From contig JBCDAV010000010.1 of assembly GCA_039184865.1 (NCBI GenBank), positions 1 through 64,000 on the forward strand: DNA of 64,000 nt. The letters run 5' to 3'. The translations under genes were made by a program, and so were the position numbers. Below the pieces are notes generated by a model. The model was not told the origin of the DNA and ran no database searches. It worked only from the letters and a program-made list of their open reading frames with translations. The stretch is from Thermohalobaculum sp039184865 (GTDB taxonomy: Bacteria; Pseudomonadota; Alphaproteobacteria; Rhodobacterales; Rhodobacteraceae). Positions 25,890-35,021 of the stretch are shown here, piece after piece. How positions within the stretch are numbered: the first letter of the stretch is position 1; each line of letters starts with the position of its first letter.

Positions 25890-27230
25890 TCATCCCGCAA
25901 CCATCGCCTCGCACTCGCGACGCAGCCGGGCCGCCGAGAGGTCTTCATCAAACGTCACGTCGTCATAGGTCAGGATCGTGTCGACTGGCACGTCGCGCAC
26001 CATCTTCGCATCGCCGGTCAACCCCAATGGCAATGCGCGCATCGGAACGGAAATGCGGCTCGGGCGCAATTGCCCGGCGACGCAATACCCGCCCTCGCCG
26101 TCCAGGATCTCGCCTGCCTTGAGGTCTCGCTTTGAGACCGCCACGACATCGGCCCTGAAATCCCGGCTCGTTCCCGTCGACTCGCCGCGCAGGCCGACAT
26201 TGGCCACCGACATCCCGAGTTCCAGACCGATCAGATGGTACTGATGATAGCGGCAGAAATAGCGGCCGGTATCGTCGGTGTGGACGAAGTACTCCTCGAA
26301 GCAGTTCTTCTGGTACTCGGTCACCGCCTTGACCTGCACCCAGACGCCGGTGCGGATGTCGCGCGGGATCATCGCGCCCTCCGGCGTAAGAGCGTTGATC
26401 ACTTCGACCTGGCCTTCCGCGTCGAGCACGCCGCCCACGTCCCGCCCGCGCATGAGGTGGGCGATGTCGTCGATCGATCCCGACGGGTAGGTCAGGCCGC
26501 CGGACGGTGCGTCGAGCCCGGTCGAGTTGCAGATCGCGGCGCATTCGATGGCCGGTTTCGTGCCGTCGTGGAAACTGTTGAACATCTTCGGGTTCGCCCG
26601 GGAGCGCTCGACCTGTTCCTCGCTAAGGCCCCAGTCCTTCCAGATGGTCTCGGGCGTGGAAAACCGGAACTCCGGCTTCCACTTGTGCCCGCGCCCGGCC
26701 GAGACGACGTGAAAGCCGCAGGCCCGCGCCCAGTCGACCAGTTCGCAGGTCATCGCCGGTTGATCGCCGTATGCCTGGGAATAGACGACGCCCGCCGCAT
26801 CGGCGCGCGCGACGAGGGCAGCACCGCAGATCGCGTCGGCTTCGACCGTCGCCGCGATCACGTGTTTGCCCGCCGCGAACGCCGCCAACGCATGGTCGAC
26901 CGCGATGATCGGATTGCCCGTGCACTCGACGATGACGTCGACGGATTGGTGCGCGATCAGCGCCATGGCGTCCTCGCCGACGCATGTCATGCCGGACTGG
27001 AAGGCCGCGTCCAGTGTGGCGGCATCCAGTTGCTCGGACGGCCACCCGGCAAATTCCATGTTCGAGCGCGCCTGCGGCACATTCAGATCGACGACGCCGA
27101 GCACCTGCACGCCGGGAATCCGCAGCACCTGGGCGAGAAACATCGTCCCGAACTTGCCGGCACCGATGATGCCGACCCGGACCGGGCGACCGGCTTCCTG
27201 ACAGGCCTTCAATTGATCGTACAGACTCAT
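25890..27230 (-). CDS. Homoserine dehydrogenase-like oxidoreductase with C-terminal SAF domain
   Basis: A 446-residue protein. Residues 1 to about 160 form a Rossmann domain with RVGIIGAGKFGTMFLAQVL and VDVIVECTGNP, similar to homoserine dehydrogenase. The C-terminal region (about 345 on) contains VVAVSKRDLKAGEILDGEGG, the signature of a SAF domain. Proteins with this architecture occur in sugar-acid and related catabolic clusters; the reaction here is unknown. The start at 27230 begins MSLYDQLKACQEAGR. The gene is convergent with the hydrolase at 25045. Confidence 0.82.
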   Translation of the reverse strand: MSLYDQLKACQEAGRPVRVGIIGAGKFGTMFLAQVLRIPGVQVLGVVDLNVPQARSNMEFAGWPSEQLDAATLDAAFQSGMTCVGEDAMALIAHQSVDVIVECTGNPIIAVDHALAAFAAGKHVIAATVEADAICGAALVARADAAGVVYSQAYGDQPAMTCELVDWARACGFHVVSAGRGHKWKPEFRFSTPETIWKDWGLSEEQVERSRANPKMFNSFHDGTKPAIECAAICNSTGLDAPSGGLTYPSGSIDDIAHLMRGRDVGGVLDAEGQVEVINALTPEGAMIPRDIRTGVWVQVKAVTEYQKNCFEEYFVHTDDTGRYFCRYHQYHLIGLELGMSVANVGLRGESTGTSRDFRADVVAVSKRDLKAGEILDGEGGYCVAGQLRPSRISVPMRALPLGLTGDAKMVRDVPVDTILTYDDVTFDEDLSAARLRRECEAMVAG

Positions 27231-27576
27231 GGCGCTGACGCTCCGGCTGGCTTTCGGGTTTTGCAGGAGATCGTGCGCGACGCCCCCGGCGGGTTTCTCG
27301 CCCATATCATCGACGTCTTCAATCTCCCCTGTTCGCTGGCTGCACGCTGACCCTCGGTGTATCGGTAAGAATCAGGCTGGGGTGGTGCCGGTGAGAGGCC
27401 AGTAGGACATCGACCCCGGCGCAATTCAGGCCATGGCTTGATCGGGTCTGCCCGTCCGGTCTAGACATCGCTCCCTCGGATCGAAGATCGTGGACGCGCC
27501 GGAATGGCGGAGTAACACCCGGCATCGGCCAAGATCTGCATGAGCGAACCGACGAAGGAAGGATGGAAGGCGCGTC
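27231..27576. other. Divergent intergenic region
   Basis: The 346 bases between the SAF-domain gene and the HmuT-like gene must hold promoters for both. I looked for a cobalamin or haem-related riboswitch and for TGA-N9-TCA iron boxes and did not find a convincing one. Open frames here lack family features. Confidence 0.45.
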
Positions 27577-28410
27577 ATGACCCGGTTCTGGATTTTGCTC
27601 TGTTTCATCGGCCTGGGCGTCACCGGCACACCGGCAGTCTCGGCGGACAGGGTCGCGATTGCCGATGGTGTGGCGACCGAGATCGTTTTCCTGATGAACG
27701 CTGCGGACAAGATCGCCGGTGTCGACGAAACATCACGCTACCCTCTCAAAGCGCAGAGCCTGCCTCAGATCGGATATTTCCGGCGGCTGTCGGCGGAAGG
27801 CGTTCTGTCTCTGACGCCCGACTTGCTGCTCGCGTCGCCGTCCGCAGGGCCACCCGTCGCCCTCGATCAGATCAAGAATGCGGGCGTTGACGTGGTCATC
27901 CTGCCGGATGTCGACACGCTGGATGACGTCGCGCCGAAGATCGAAGCCATCGGTGCTGCGCTGGAAATGCCTGCCGAAGCCGGAGCAGTCGCCAGCGCGT
28001 TCAAGGCCGAACTCGCGGCCTTGCGGGGATCGATCCCGACGCGCAATCCGCCGCCGCGCGTGATGTTCGTGCTGTCCATTCGCGATTCCGCACCGTTGGT
28101 CGCGGGTACCGGCACGACCTCGGACGAAGTGATCCGCGAAGCCGGTGCCGTGAACGTCGCCACATTCGAGGGATTCAAGCCGATGTCGCGCGAAGCAGTG
28201 ATCGCGGCGGCACCCGATCTTCTACTGATGACCGAAGAGCACAGCACCACGCTTGGGGGTATTGCGACGGTTCTGACCCGTCCGGAATTCGCACTGACGC
28301 CTGCGGGCGAGGCCAACCGGTTCCTGACGCTGCCAGCTTTGACGGTGCTTGGGCTCGGTCCGCGCACGCCGGGTGCGATCCTGAAGCTGCGCGAGGCGCT
28401 CGGCCGTTAA
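27577..28410 (+). CDS. HmuT-like haem ABC transporter substrate-binding protein (orphan copy)
   Basis: A 277-residue periplasmic binding protein with a signal peptide (about residues 1-22). It has the cluster A-8 / HmuT pattern IGYFRRLSAEGVLSLTPDLLL, FEGFKPMSREAVIAAAPDLLL and LGLGPRTPGAI. The protein at 40747-41631 carries nearly the same motifs, so the two are paralogues. No permease or ATPase gene follows here. Its TAA overlaps the stop codon of the convergent AraC regulator gene by 3 bases. Confidence 0.85.
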   Translation: MTRFWILLCFIGLGVTGTPAVSADRVAIADGVATEIVFLMNAADKIAGVDETSRYPLKAQSLPQIGYFRRLSAEGVLSLTPDLLLASPSAGPPVALDQIKNAGVDVVILPDVDTLDDVAPKIEAIGAALEMPAEAGAVASAFKAELAALRGSIPTRNPPPRVMFVLSIRDSAPLVAGTGTTSDEVIREAGAVNVATFEGFKPMSREAVIAAAPDLLLMTEEHSTTLGGIATVLTRPEFALTPAGEANRFLTLPALTVLGLGPRTPGAILKLREALGR

Positions 28411-29390
28411 CGCCGAACCTGCGAGGGCGGGTAGCCGAAATGCCGGCTGAAGGCGGTCGCAAAATTGGCCGGGCTGCTGTAACCGGCCACGAGGGCTGCG
28501 TCTGTTACGGTCGTGCCTTCATCGCGGATCGCCAGCATCGCCCGGATCAGCCGCTGCTGTCGCCGGTACTCGCCGATGGTCATGCCGAACGCGTCCCGGA
28601 ACCGCTCCTGAAGCACCGTCACGCTCATCCCGAGCGACCGGCCGATCTGCTCGAGTGACAGATCGAGATCGAGGTTGTCGTCCAGGAAATCGCGGATCTC
28701 GGGCGCACGGGCGGCCAGAGTTCCGTTGGGTTCCGCCACCGCTTCCTCGTCGAACAGGCCAAACGCCTCCTGTACGATCTGCAGGGCCTTTTGCTGTGTT
28801 GCGAGCCGGGCCTGAAGCGGCGCGGTCTCGATCGGGCGGATGATGTCGTGCGCATTGCGCAAGGCGCCCGGCGACGGGCACCATTGAACCTGAGCGAGGT
28901 GGCGTTCGCGAAACTGCATGAGCGCCGACGGAAGCGGCAGATCCAGCTTCTCGAACCAGACCGGTTCCAGCGTGATGCCGACCTTGCAGACATGGCGGCC
29001 CCGGCGCATGTGGCGTTCGACCACCGTGTCGCGCGTGCGTGACCAGATCAGGCCAGTCTCGACATTCACGCCGTCATCGGCGCCGAGCTCCCAGATCGCG
29101 TCCTCGATGGTGAAGGCGACGTAGCCCTCGAGCAGGATGAAGATCGTCAGCGCGGGGCCGACGGTGAACTTGGCGGTAAGATCCGAGCTTTCGACCCCAC
29201 TGGTGACGTGGACGCGCAGGCCGTCGCTGTACTGCTGCAGCGCGAATTCGCCGCCCATGATCACGCTTTCGGGCGACAGATCGCTCTGCCAGGCGCTCTC
29301 GTACCCGGACTCTGCACTGAGTCGTTCGATCTCGGACACCAGCACCGGCTTGTCGCGGTTGCGTGCCCCCCAGTTTCTGTTCGACGCCAT
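28407..29390 (-). CDS. AraC family transcriptional regulator (PchR type)
   Basis: A 327-residue regulator. The C-terminal AraC DNA-binding domain shows LSLEQIGRSLGMSVTVLQER and then FGMTIGEYRRQQRL, followed by AALVAGYSSPANFATAFSRH. The N-terminal region contains EGYVAFTIEDAIWELGADDG, resembling the ligand-sensing part of PchR-like regulators that respond to ferric siderophores. It is divergent from the siderophore receptor gene with 115 bases between them, the usual arrangement for a siderophore-responsive activator. The start at 29390 gives a normal N-terminus. Confidence 0.88.
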   Translation of the reverse strand: MASNRNWGARNRDKPVLVSEIERLSAESGYESAWQSDLSPESVIMGGEFALQQYSDGLRVHVTSGVESSDLTAKFTVGPALTIFILLEGYVAFTIEDAIWELGADDGVNVETGLIWSRTRDTVVERHMRRGRHVCKVGITLEPVWFEKLDLPLPSALMQFRERHLAQVQWCPSPGALRNAHDIIRPIETAPLQARLATQQKALQIVQEAFGLFDEEAVAEPNGTLAARAPEIRDFLDDNLDLDLSLEQIGRSLGMSVTVLQERFRDAFGMTIGEYRRQQRLIRAMLAIRDEGTTVTDAALVAGYSSPANFATAFSRHFGYPPSQVRR

Positions 29391-29505
29391 GTTCCGCTGG
29401 CCTGCAAAGGTTTTCCGCGAGCAGCAAAAGGCGGCCCGCGCTGCTGCCGAATATAACCGGACCTGAAATTCGATTGAAAGAGTCAAGAAACGGACGGAGG
29501 GTGTG

Positions 29506-31662
29506 ATGCTGCGGGGAAACGGGACGTCTGCGATCTTTGGCGGAAATCCGGGGACCGTCCGGCTGAAGCGGGCGCTGCTGCTGGGGACTGCGCTCGCCGC
29601 GTTCACGATGCCGGCCTGGGGTCAGGAAACCGAGGAACTGATCGCCGACGAGATCGTTGTCGAAGGCGACCGCGGTGTCGTCACCGAGGGCACCGGGAGT
29701 TACGCGGCAAGCCGCGCGACGGTCGGCGGGCGGCAACCGCAGGAACTTCGCGAGGTGCCGCAAACTGTCAACGTGATCACGCGCCAGCGGCTGGATGATG
29801 CGGCTGCAACAACGATCGAGGAGGCGGCCTACACGCTGCCGGGCCTGACCACCGCGACCGGGGATGGCTTCATGGGCTCGCTCTACGCGCGCGGCCAGGA
29901 GGTTTTCCAGTACTATGTCGACGGCGCACAGCGGCCGTTCCTCAGCATTTACGGCACGGCGCCGGATCTGTTTTTCTTCGACCGGGTCGAGGTCGTCTCC
30001 GGCCCGTCGGGCGTCTTTCAGGGCTCGGGCGAGCCGGTGGGGACGCTCAACCTCGTGCGCAAACGGCCTCTGGACGAGCAGGTGCTGACCCTCGGATCCG
30101 AGGTCAACACATTCGGCGGCTATCGCGGCGAGCTGGATTTCTCGACGCCGTTCACCGAGGACAATTCGGTGCGCGGGCGCTTCGCCTTCATCGCCGAGCA
30201 GGGTGAGAGTTTCACCGATTTCGTCGAGCAGGACCGCTATGGCGGCTACGGGACCGTCGAGATCGACATCGGCGACAGCACGACTTTCGCCTTCGGCACG
30301 ATCATCGAGCATGTCGACCGTGCGGGCTACAGCGGGTTGCCGACCTTCACGGATGGACGCCTGCTGGACGTGCCGCGCGACACCTTCATCGGCTCGCTCT
30401 ACGATGCGTCGGACACCGACACGATCGAGTTCTTCGCCGAACTCGAGCACGAGTTCGACTATGGCGGCGTGGCCAAGGCGACGGTCCGGCACTACGACCG
30501 CGAGACCAATCTGCTGAGCGCGCTGCCAAGCAGCGGCGTCGATCCCGCGACCGGCGATTTCACCATGTTCAACTTCGCCCGAGAGTTCGAAGAGAACGAT
30601 CTGTTCGCGGACATCAACCTGACCTCGCCGTTCGCGTTCGGCGAGGTGACCGGCGAGGTCGTCGTCGGCGCGGACTTCACCCGGTCCGAGCAGGACTTCA
30701 AGCAGAACTTCGACTTCAGCATTCCGCCGCAGAACCTCGCGACGTTCGATCCGTTCAGCCTGGTCCAGCCAGCCGTCAACTTTCCCGGCGTCGGGCCCGG
30801 CTTTCGCCTGAACATGGTGACCGAGACCAGCGAATACGGCTTTTACGCCCAAGGGCGCGCCGAGGTTCTGCCGGGGCTGAAGATCAATGTCGGCGGGCGC
30901 TACAGCATCTACGAATTCGAGGAGAAGGATACGGGCCGCGATCTGATCCGGGGCGAGGCCGAGGAGACGAACTTCGCGCCCTATGCCGGGATCACCTATG
31001 ATGTTACCGATAACATCACGCTCTACGGCAGCTTCGCCTCGATCTTCCAGCCGCAGCCGTTCGCGCCGCTGGCCGCGGGTGGGCAGGTCGAGCCGCGCAA
31101 GGGGCGCCAGCTCGAGGGCGGGATCAAGGCCGAATTCTTCAACGGCGATCTGCAGGCCCAGGCGTCGTACTACCGCATCCGCGACAAGAACCGTGCGGTC
31201 GACGATCCCGCCAATCTCGGCTTCTTTCTGGGAACCGAGGAAGCCCGGACCGAAGGCCTCGAGTTCACGCTGGCCGGCAGTCCGATCGAAGGGCTGGAGC
31301 TGAGCGTCGGCTTCGTCCATGTCAACACCGAGCTACTGACCGATCCGAGCCCGGAGAACTCTTTCGTGGCGTTCGGCAAGTACACTTTCGAAGAAGGTTT
31401 TCTGGATGGCTTGAGCCTCGGCGCGGGCGTCCGCGCAGCGAGCGGTTTCGACAATCTGAGCGGGACGACCTTCATCGAGGCGCCGGGATATACCGTCTTC
31501 GACGCGCTGGTCGGATACGAGCTGACCGAGAACGTCGCCGCGCAGCTCAACGTGCGGAACCTGCTCGACCGGACCTACTATGACCGCGTGAACCAGGTCA
31601 GCCGCGGCAACTTCTTCGGTGAGCCGCTGAATGCTACGCTTCGTCTGACTGCGACCTTCTGA
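29506..31662 (+). CDS. TonB-dependent siderophore receptor
   Basis: A 718-residue outer-membrane receptor. After a signal peptide ending AWGQ there is a TonB box (DEIVVEG), then a plug domain with QELREVPQTVNVITRQRL and FDRVEVVSGPSGVFQGSGE, then a beta-barrel ending in Phe (RLTATF). The plug and barrel pattern matches siderophore receptors such as FecA, FhuE and FpvA rather than haem receptors. The ATG at 29506 has GGAGG five bases upstream. Regulation by the divergent AraC protein is likely. The siderophore is not predictable. Confidence 0.9.
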   Translation: MLRGNGTSAIFGGNPGTVRLKRALLLGTALAAFTMPAWGQETEELIADEIVVEGDRGVVTEGTGSYAASRATVGGRQPQELREVPQTVNVITRQRLDDAAATTIEEAAYTLPGLTTATGDGFMGSLYARGQEVFQYYVDGAQRPFLSIYGTAPDLFFFDRVEVVSGPSGVFQGSGEPVGTLNLVRKRPLDEQVLTLGSEVNTFGGYRGELDFSTPFTEDNSVRGRFAFIAEQGESFTDFVEQDRYGGYGTVEIDIGDSTTFAFGTIIEHVDRAGYSGLPTFTDGRLLDVPRDTFIGSLYDASDTDTIEFFAELEHEFDYGGVAKATVRHYDRETNLLSALPSSGVDPATGDFTMFNFAREFEENDLFADINLTSPFAFGEVTGEVVVGADFTRSEQDFKQNFDFSIPPQNLATFDPFSLVQPAVNFPGVGPGFRLNMVTETSEYGFYAQGRAEVLPGLKINVGGRYSIYEFEEKDTGRDLIRGEAEETNFAPYAGITYDVTDNITLYGSFASIFQPQPFAPLAAGGQVEPRKGRQLEGGIKAEFFNGDLQAQASYYRIRDKNRAVDDPANLGFFLGTEEARTEGLEFTLAGSPIEGLELSVGFVHVNTELLTDPSPENSFVAFGKYTFEEGFLDGLSLGAGVRAASGFDNLSGTTFIEAPGYTVFDALVGYELTENVAAQLNVRNLLDRTYYDRVNQVSRGNFFGEPLNATLRLTATF

Positions 31663-31669
31663 GGACATC

Positions 31670-31960
31670 ATGCCGACAGCCACGAGCCAGTTCGCGACCC
31701 CGAACGCGTCGCGCTATCTCAAGCAGCTCTGCAAGCACTTCGCCCACAAGGTCGAGGCGGACTTCGACGATGCAGAGGGGCGCGCTGCTCTACCGGGTGG
31801 GCAACTGATCCTGAACGCCGGTCCCGAGGCGCTGACGATCAGGATCGAAGGCGAAGACACGCGCGGCATGACCAAGGCGCGGTACGTGCTGGAGGATCAT
31901 CTGGTCCGCTTCGCGTTTCGCGAGAACCTGCTCGGGTTGCACTGGTCGTTCGAAGCCTGA
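31670..31960 (+). CDS. DUF2218 protein
   Basis: A 96-residue soluble protein with the DUF2218 pattern SRYLKQLCKHFAHKVEADF and VLEDHLVRFAFRENL. Proteins of this family often lie next to siderophore receptors or reductases; the function is unknown. The gene begins 8 bases after the receptor stop codon, so it is very likely in the same transcript. Confidence 0.85.
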   Translation: MPTATSQFATPNASRYLKQLCKHFAHKVEADFDDAEGRAALPGGQLILNAGPEALTIRIEGEDTRGMTKARYVLEDHLVRFAFRENLLGLHWSFEA

Positions 31961-31973
31961 CGGCGCAACCGGG

Positions 31974-32420
31974 TCAGGCGGCGCGATCCTCGCGCTCGGC
32001 GCGGAGCGCGTCGAGTTCGCGCCGCATATCCGCGACTTCCTGCTCGAGTTCGGCGATCCGGGACGGCATTTCGATGATCCGGCGCACGGCGACGTATCTG
32101 CCCAGTGCCCAGTAGCGAGCATCGTCCACGTATCGGCGAATGGGCAGCGTTGCGGCGAGAGTCAGATGCGGCATCGCCACCATGGCCCAGCCGAACGCTG
32201 TCAACGCGCCCAGCCAGATCACGAAACCTGCCGCATCGCCGAGCGCCGCCAGCACGATGCCGGGCCCCCAGAGCAGCACGCGCGAGAGCCACACGATCCG
32301 ACGCGTCGGCTCCATCGCCGTTCCGCCGACAACGCGCATCCGCTTGGCATCGCCGCGCATCATGGTGCGGATCGCACACAGGCTGAGGACGCAGGCAATC
32401 GTTGTGATCAGCGCGCTCAT
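31974..32420 (-). CDS. Small membrane protein with C-terminal coiled coil
   Basis: I do not recognise this 148-residue protein. It has an N-terminal hydrophobic segment, two more membrane segments in the middle (LLWGPGIVLAALGDAAGFV region), and a C-terminal coiled coil (IAELEQEVADMRRELDALR). Its start overlaps the stop of the PepSY gene as ATGA, so it is coupled to it and probably works with it at the inner membrane. Confidence 0.7.
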   Translation of the reverse strand: MSALITTIACVLSLCAIRTMMRGDAKRMRVVGGTAMEPTRRIVWLSRVLLWGPGIVLAALGDAAGFVIWLGALTAFGWAMVAMPHLTLAATLPIRRYVDDARYWALGRYVAVRRIIEMPSRIAELEQEVADMRRELDALRAEREDRAA

Positions 32421-34009
32421 TCCGCCGGTCCCAACACGCGGGAGGAGTCCGGTTTGGTGATGCTGAACATCGAAGCGACCCGGCCCCAGCGCAGCAGCAT
32501 CAACCCGCCCATCACGAGCAGAATGTCGATCGACGGGATGATCGTGCGCCCGGAGATCATCGCCTCGCTCCACGCGGTTCCGCCCATCAGCAGGCGCACC
32601 AGCGGCAGCGCGATCAGGGAGATCGCCAGGATCCAGCAAAGCCGGTCGGCGCTGCGCGACACGTCGCGTTCACGCCAGCCGTAGATCAGGCAGAGGACCG
32701 AGGCGCCGATGAAGGCAAAGGCGGTCCAGTAGTGCGTCTCGCCGCTCGGCAGGGCGAGGAAGAACCCGTAGGCGCAGGCGACCATGGCGATCGGGAAGCC
32801 GTACATCACCGCCACCATGATGCGCCGGTAGGCCTGCCACGCGGGCTCTTCAGCGCGGCGCCGGATCCAGAGCCGTGTGCCCGTGAGGATGACGAACGTC
32901 ATGGCCGATCCGAGCGCGACCCAGACGATCTTGGACAGCATTCCGGCGAAGTCGCCGAAATGCAGCGGGCCCATCAACCCGACGGCAGTATTGGAGACGG
33001 AGGGAACGGTGCCGAGGAACGGTTTGACGCCCTCGAAGGTCCGGCTCGGTCCCTCGAACAGCAGCGTTTGCCCCATCAGGCTGCCTTCCGAAGCCGGGTG
33101 CAGCATCCGCACCGAGGCATCGCGCCGCCCGTAATGCGTGATCAGGATCTGATCTGGTGCTGTGCCGGCGCGCCGGGTCGAGTCCATGACCATGTAATCG
33201 AGGCTTGCCAGCGCCGCCGGTCGCGGGTCGTCGGGTTTGTTGATGCCGATGATCCTCTCGACCAGGGCGCGCTGATCGCCGCCAGTCGCGACCATGCCGA
33301 CCACCGGGATCCCGATCGATCCGGCGAAGCTGAAGAACGATCCGGTGAAGGCGAGCAGGAACGCAAAAATCAGGCTCCAGCTTCCGGCCAGCGCATGGCG
33401 GTCGCGCACCGCCGCCAGCCGGTCGCCGGAGCGTTCAGGCACGAACATGTCGCGAATGACATGCCGATGGGCCAGAAGGCCGGATATCCCGGCGACCATC
33501 ATCCAGAGCCCGAGGATGCCGGTTGCCAGCAAGCCGAGCATGCCCGGTATATGCAGACGGATGTGGAGATTGAGCAGAAAGCGCTCGAGTGCTGTCTTGG
33601 GCTCGTCGCCGAAGACCTCGCGCACGAAACCTTCGCGGCGCGAGATGACCTCCTGCGTTACCGGATTGACGATGAAACGGATGCCCTTGTCGGCGAAGTT
33701 TCCGTCCGTGTCCTTCACGTGGGTGTGGAAGAAGATCGAAAGCTCGCCGTTCACGGTCTCGCGGATGCGGATCTCGTCATAATATTTCGGCGGCACGCTC
33801 TTCGCCGCACTTCGAACGATATGATCCACCGGTTTTTCGAGCGGGTGCGCAACCGAGGTATTTCCAGCCGACCAGATGCCGATCTCGTGCGCCATGACGA
33901 CGACCGTTCCCGACAGCACGACCACGTAGAGCAGGATGGACAGCAGCACGCCCGACCAACCGTGCAGCGCGACGAGGCGCTTGGTTTTCGACTGGCTGAG
34001 GGCGATCAT
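32417..34009 (-). CDS. PepSY-domain multi-pass membrane protein (putative ferric-siderophore reductase)
   Basis: A 530-residue PepSY_TM protein. The first membrane segment begins after KRLVALHGWSGVLLSILLYV; a periplasmic loop includes GIRFIVNPVTQEV; later segments contain LLNLHIRLHIPGMLGLLATG, which has paired histidines suitable for haem ligation. Pseudomonas relatives (FpvG, FoxB) reduce iron in siderophore complexes in the periplasm. Convergent position to the siderophore receptor operon fits such a role here, by inference. It is the middle gene of a three-gene minus-strand block. Confidence 0.85.
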   Translation of the reverse strand: MIALSQSKTKRLVALHGWSGVLLSILLYVVVLSGTVVVMAHEIGIWSAGNTSVAHPLEKPVDHIVRSAAKSVPPKYYDEIRIRETVNGELSIFFHTHVKDTDGNFADKGIRFIVNPVTQEVISRREGFVREVFGDEPKTALERFLLNLHIRLHIPGMLGLLATGILGLWMMVAGISGLLAHRHVIRDMFVPERSGDRLAAVRDRHALAGSWSLIFAFLLAFTGSFFSFAGSIGIPVVGMVATGGDQRALVERIIGINKPDDPRPAALASLDYMVMDSTRRAGTAPDQILITHYGRRDASVRMLHPASEGSLMGQTLLFEGPSRTFEGVKPFLGTVPSVSNTAVGLMGPLHFGDFAGMLSKIVWVALGSAMTFVILTGTRLWIRRRAEEPAWQAYRRIMVAVMYGFPIAMVACAYGFFLALPSGETHYWTAFAFIGASVLCLIYGWRERDVSRSADRLCWILAISLIALPLVRLLMGGTAWSEAMISGRTIIPSIDILLVMGGLMLLRWGRVASMFSITKPDSSRVLGPAE

Positions 34010-34036
34010 AGATGCGGTTCCATGCCGGGGCTGCGG

Positions 34037-34378
34037 TCAGAAGGCTGCGATGATCACGAGAAGCTGGGCGAACAGCGCCGCGAGCATGATCAGCGTGGCG
34101 CGCGGCATGTTGTCCTCGATGCACGGATACATCAGCGCGACGGTCCAGATCAGCGGGAAGATCACCACGGGCATCGCGAGGTGGTCGACCCCGGCGGCGC
34201 CTTCGGGGAACCAGAACGGCATCGCCGCCATGGTGACGATCGACAGGATCAGTGCGATCGGCCCGGCGAGGATCCAGCGCATGGTGAGTGGGTGTGCGAC
34301 GATCCAGAGACGCACGCGCTGAAACGCCCGGAACCGCGAGCGGCGTGCCGTTTCCACGAGTGCGAGATCGTCAGTCAT
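34037..34378 (-). CDS. Small integral membrane protein upstream of the PepSY gene
   Basis: A 113-residue protein with about three membrane segments (WILAGPIALILSIVTMAAM, MPVVIFPLIWTVALMYPC and LIMLAALFAQLLVIIAAF). It is 27 bases upstream of the PepSY gene on the same strand and probably belongs to the same iron-related block. In other bacteria PepSY siderophore reductases have small membrane partners (such as the FpvH/J/K group), but I cannot match this one to a family. Confidence 0.7.
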   Translation of the reverse strand: MTDDLALVETARRSRFRAFQRVRLWIVAHPLTMRWILAGPIALILSIVTMAAMPFWFPEGAAGVDHLAMPVVIFPLIWTVALMYPCIEDNMPRATLIMLAALFAQLLVIIAAF

Positions 34379-35021
34379 ACGAGTCCCATGCTTGCAGCGT
34401 ACAATTCAGACTCGCTCGGCTGGGTGTCCAACCTGGCTCGGAACGGCAATCCTTACCCGGATGTTGAGCGCGGGGCAATCTCGACCCCGTGAAGTGCATT
34501 CCGGCCCGCTGCCCAGCGGGACCACGAGACCGGTCGAAGGCCCAAGGCCGTGCGCGATGGTAGCATCAAGTGAACCTGTTTCTCGAGCGGTGCCGATCAA
34601 ACCTCGCGAGGCATCGAGCAAAACGACTCGCCCCGATGCGATGCCTTAAACTCGCGCAAAAAACGGGCGCAGCCACCGCACCAAATTGCGACATGTGGCG
34701 AATTTTCCCGGAAAGATTGATTTGCGGCATCGATGCAATCGTCTGTTCGCGAGAGGATCGAAATCTCGCCTATTCTGAAAATTTTCATCTAATTTGCCGG
34801 AAAATCTGCGCCTCTTCTTATAAAATATAGTACTGAGCAAATATTTCTGACGCACAGGGCGATGTCTACTCGTGGCATCCCGTGATCGGCGTCTTCAAGT
34901 CAGATGTTCGCACAGTGTTTACTGAGTGTAATTTGCCTTGACATTGGAGGTCGATTCCTGACTTTTCCACTCGGCTAATCGGGCCATATCCCGTCAGATA
35001 AACCAGATCAGGGAAAACGAA
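34379..35021. other. Long divergent regulatory region before the DUF4856 gene
   Basis: About 640 bases without a recognisable gene. The part from about 34670 to 34990 is clearly richer in A and T than its surroundings. It includes a perfect 12-base palindrome TGAAAATTTTCA at 34776-34787 and a TTGACA at 34938. It must carry promoters for the minus-strand PepSY block and the plus-strand DUF4856 gene. No clean TGA-N9-TCA or Irr-type box was found. Confidence 0.55.
34938..34943 (+). promoter_or_regulatory. Possible -35 element for the DUF4856 gene
   Basis: A perfect TTGACA lies 79 bases before the ATG at 35022. A sequence 17 bases downstream (ACTTTT) is a poor -10, so the promoter assignment is tentative. 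Confidence 0.35.

Noticed and set aside
27231..27576. Possible cobalamin riboswitch before the HmuT-like gene
   Set aside because: Some short GC motifs looked suggestive, but the conserved B12-box order and spacing are not present on either strand.
29074..31320. A 748-codon minus-strand open frame
   Set aside because: It is antisense to the siderophore receptor gene. Its product has a composition typical of shadow frames and no domain.
32732..34492. A 586-codon plus-strand open frame
   Set aside because: It is antisense to the PepSY gene and its small partner. The His/Asp/Gln/Arg-rich product matches the complement of membrane-protein codons.
34776..34787. Palindrome TGAAAATTTTCA as an iron-responsive box
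   Set aside because: It has TGA and TCA at its ends but only six bases between, not nine, so it does not fit the RirA pattern. It is noted only as part of the regulatory region.
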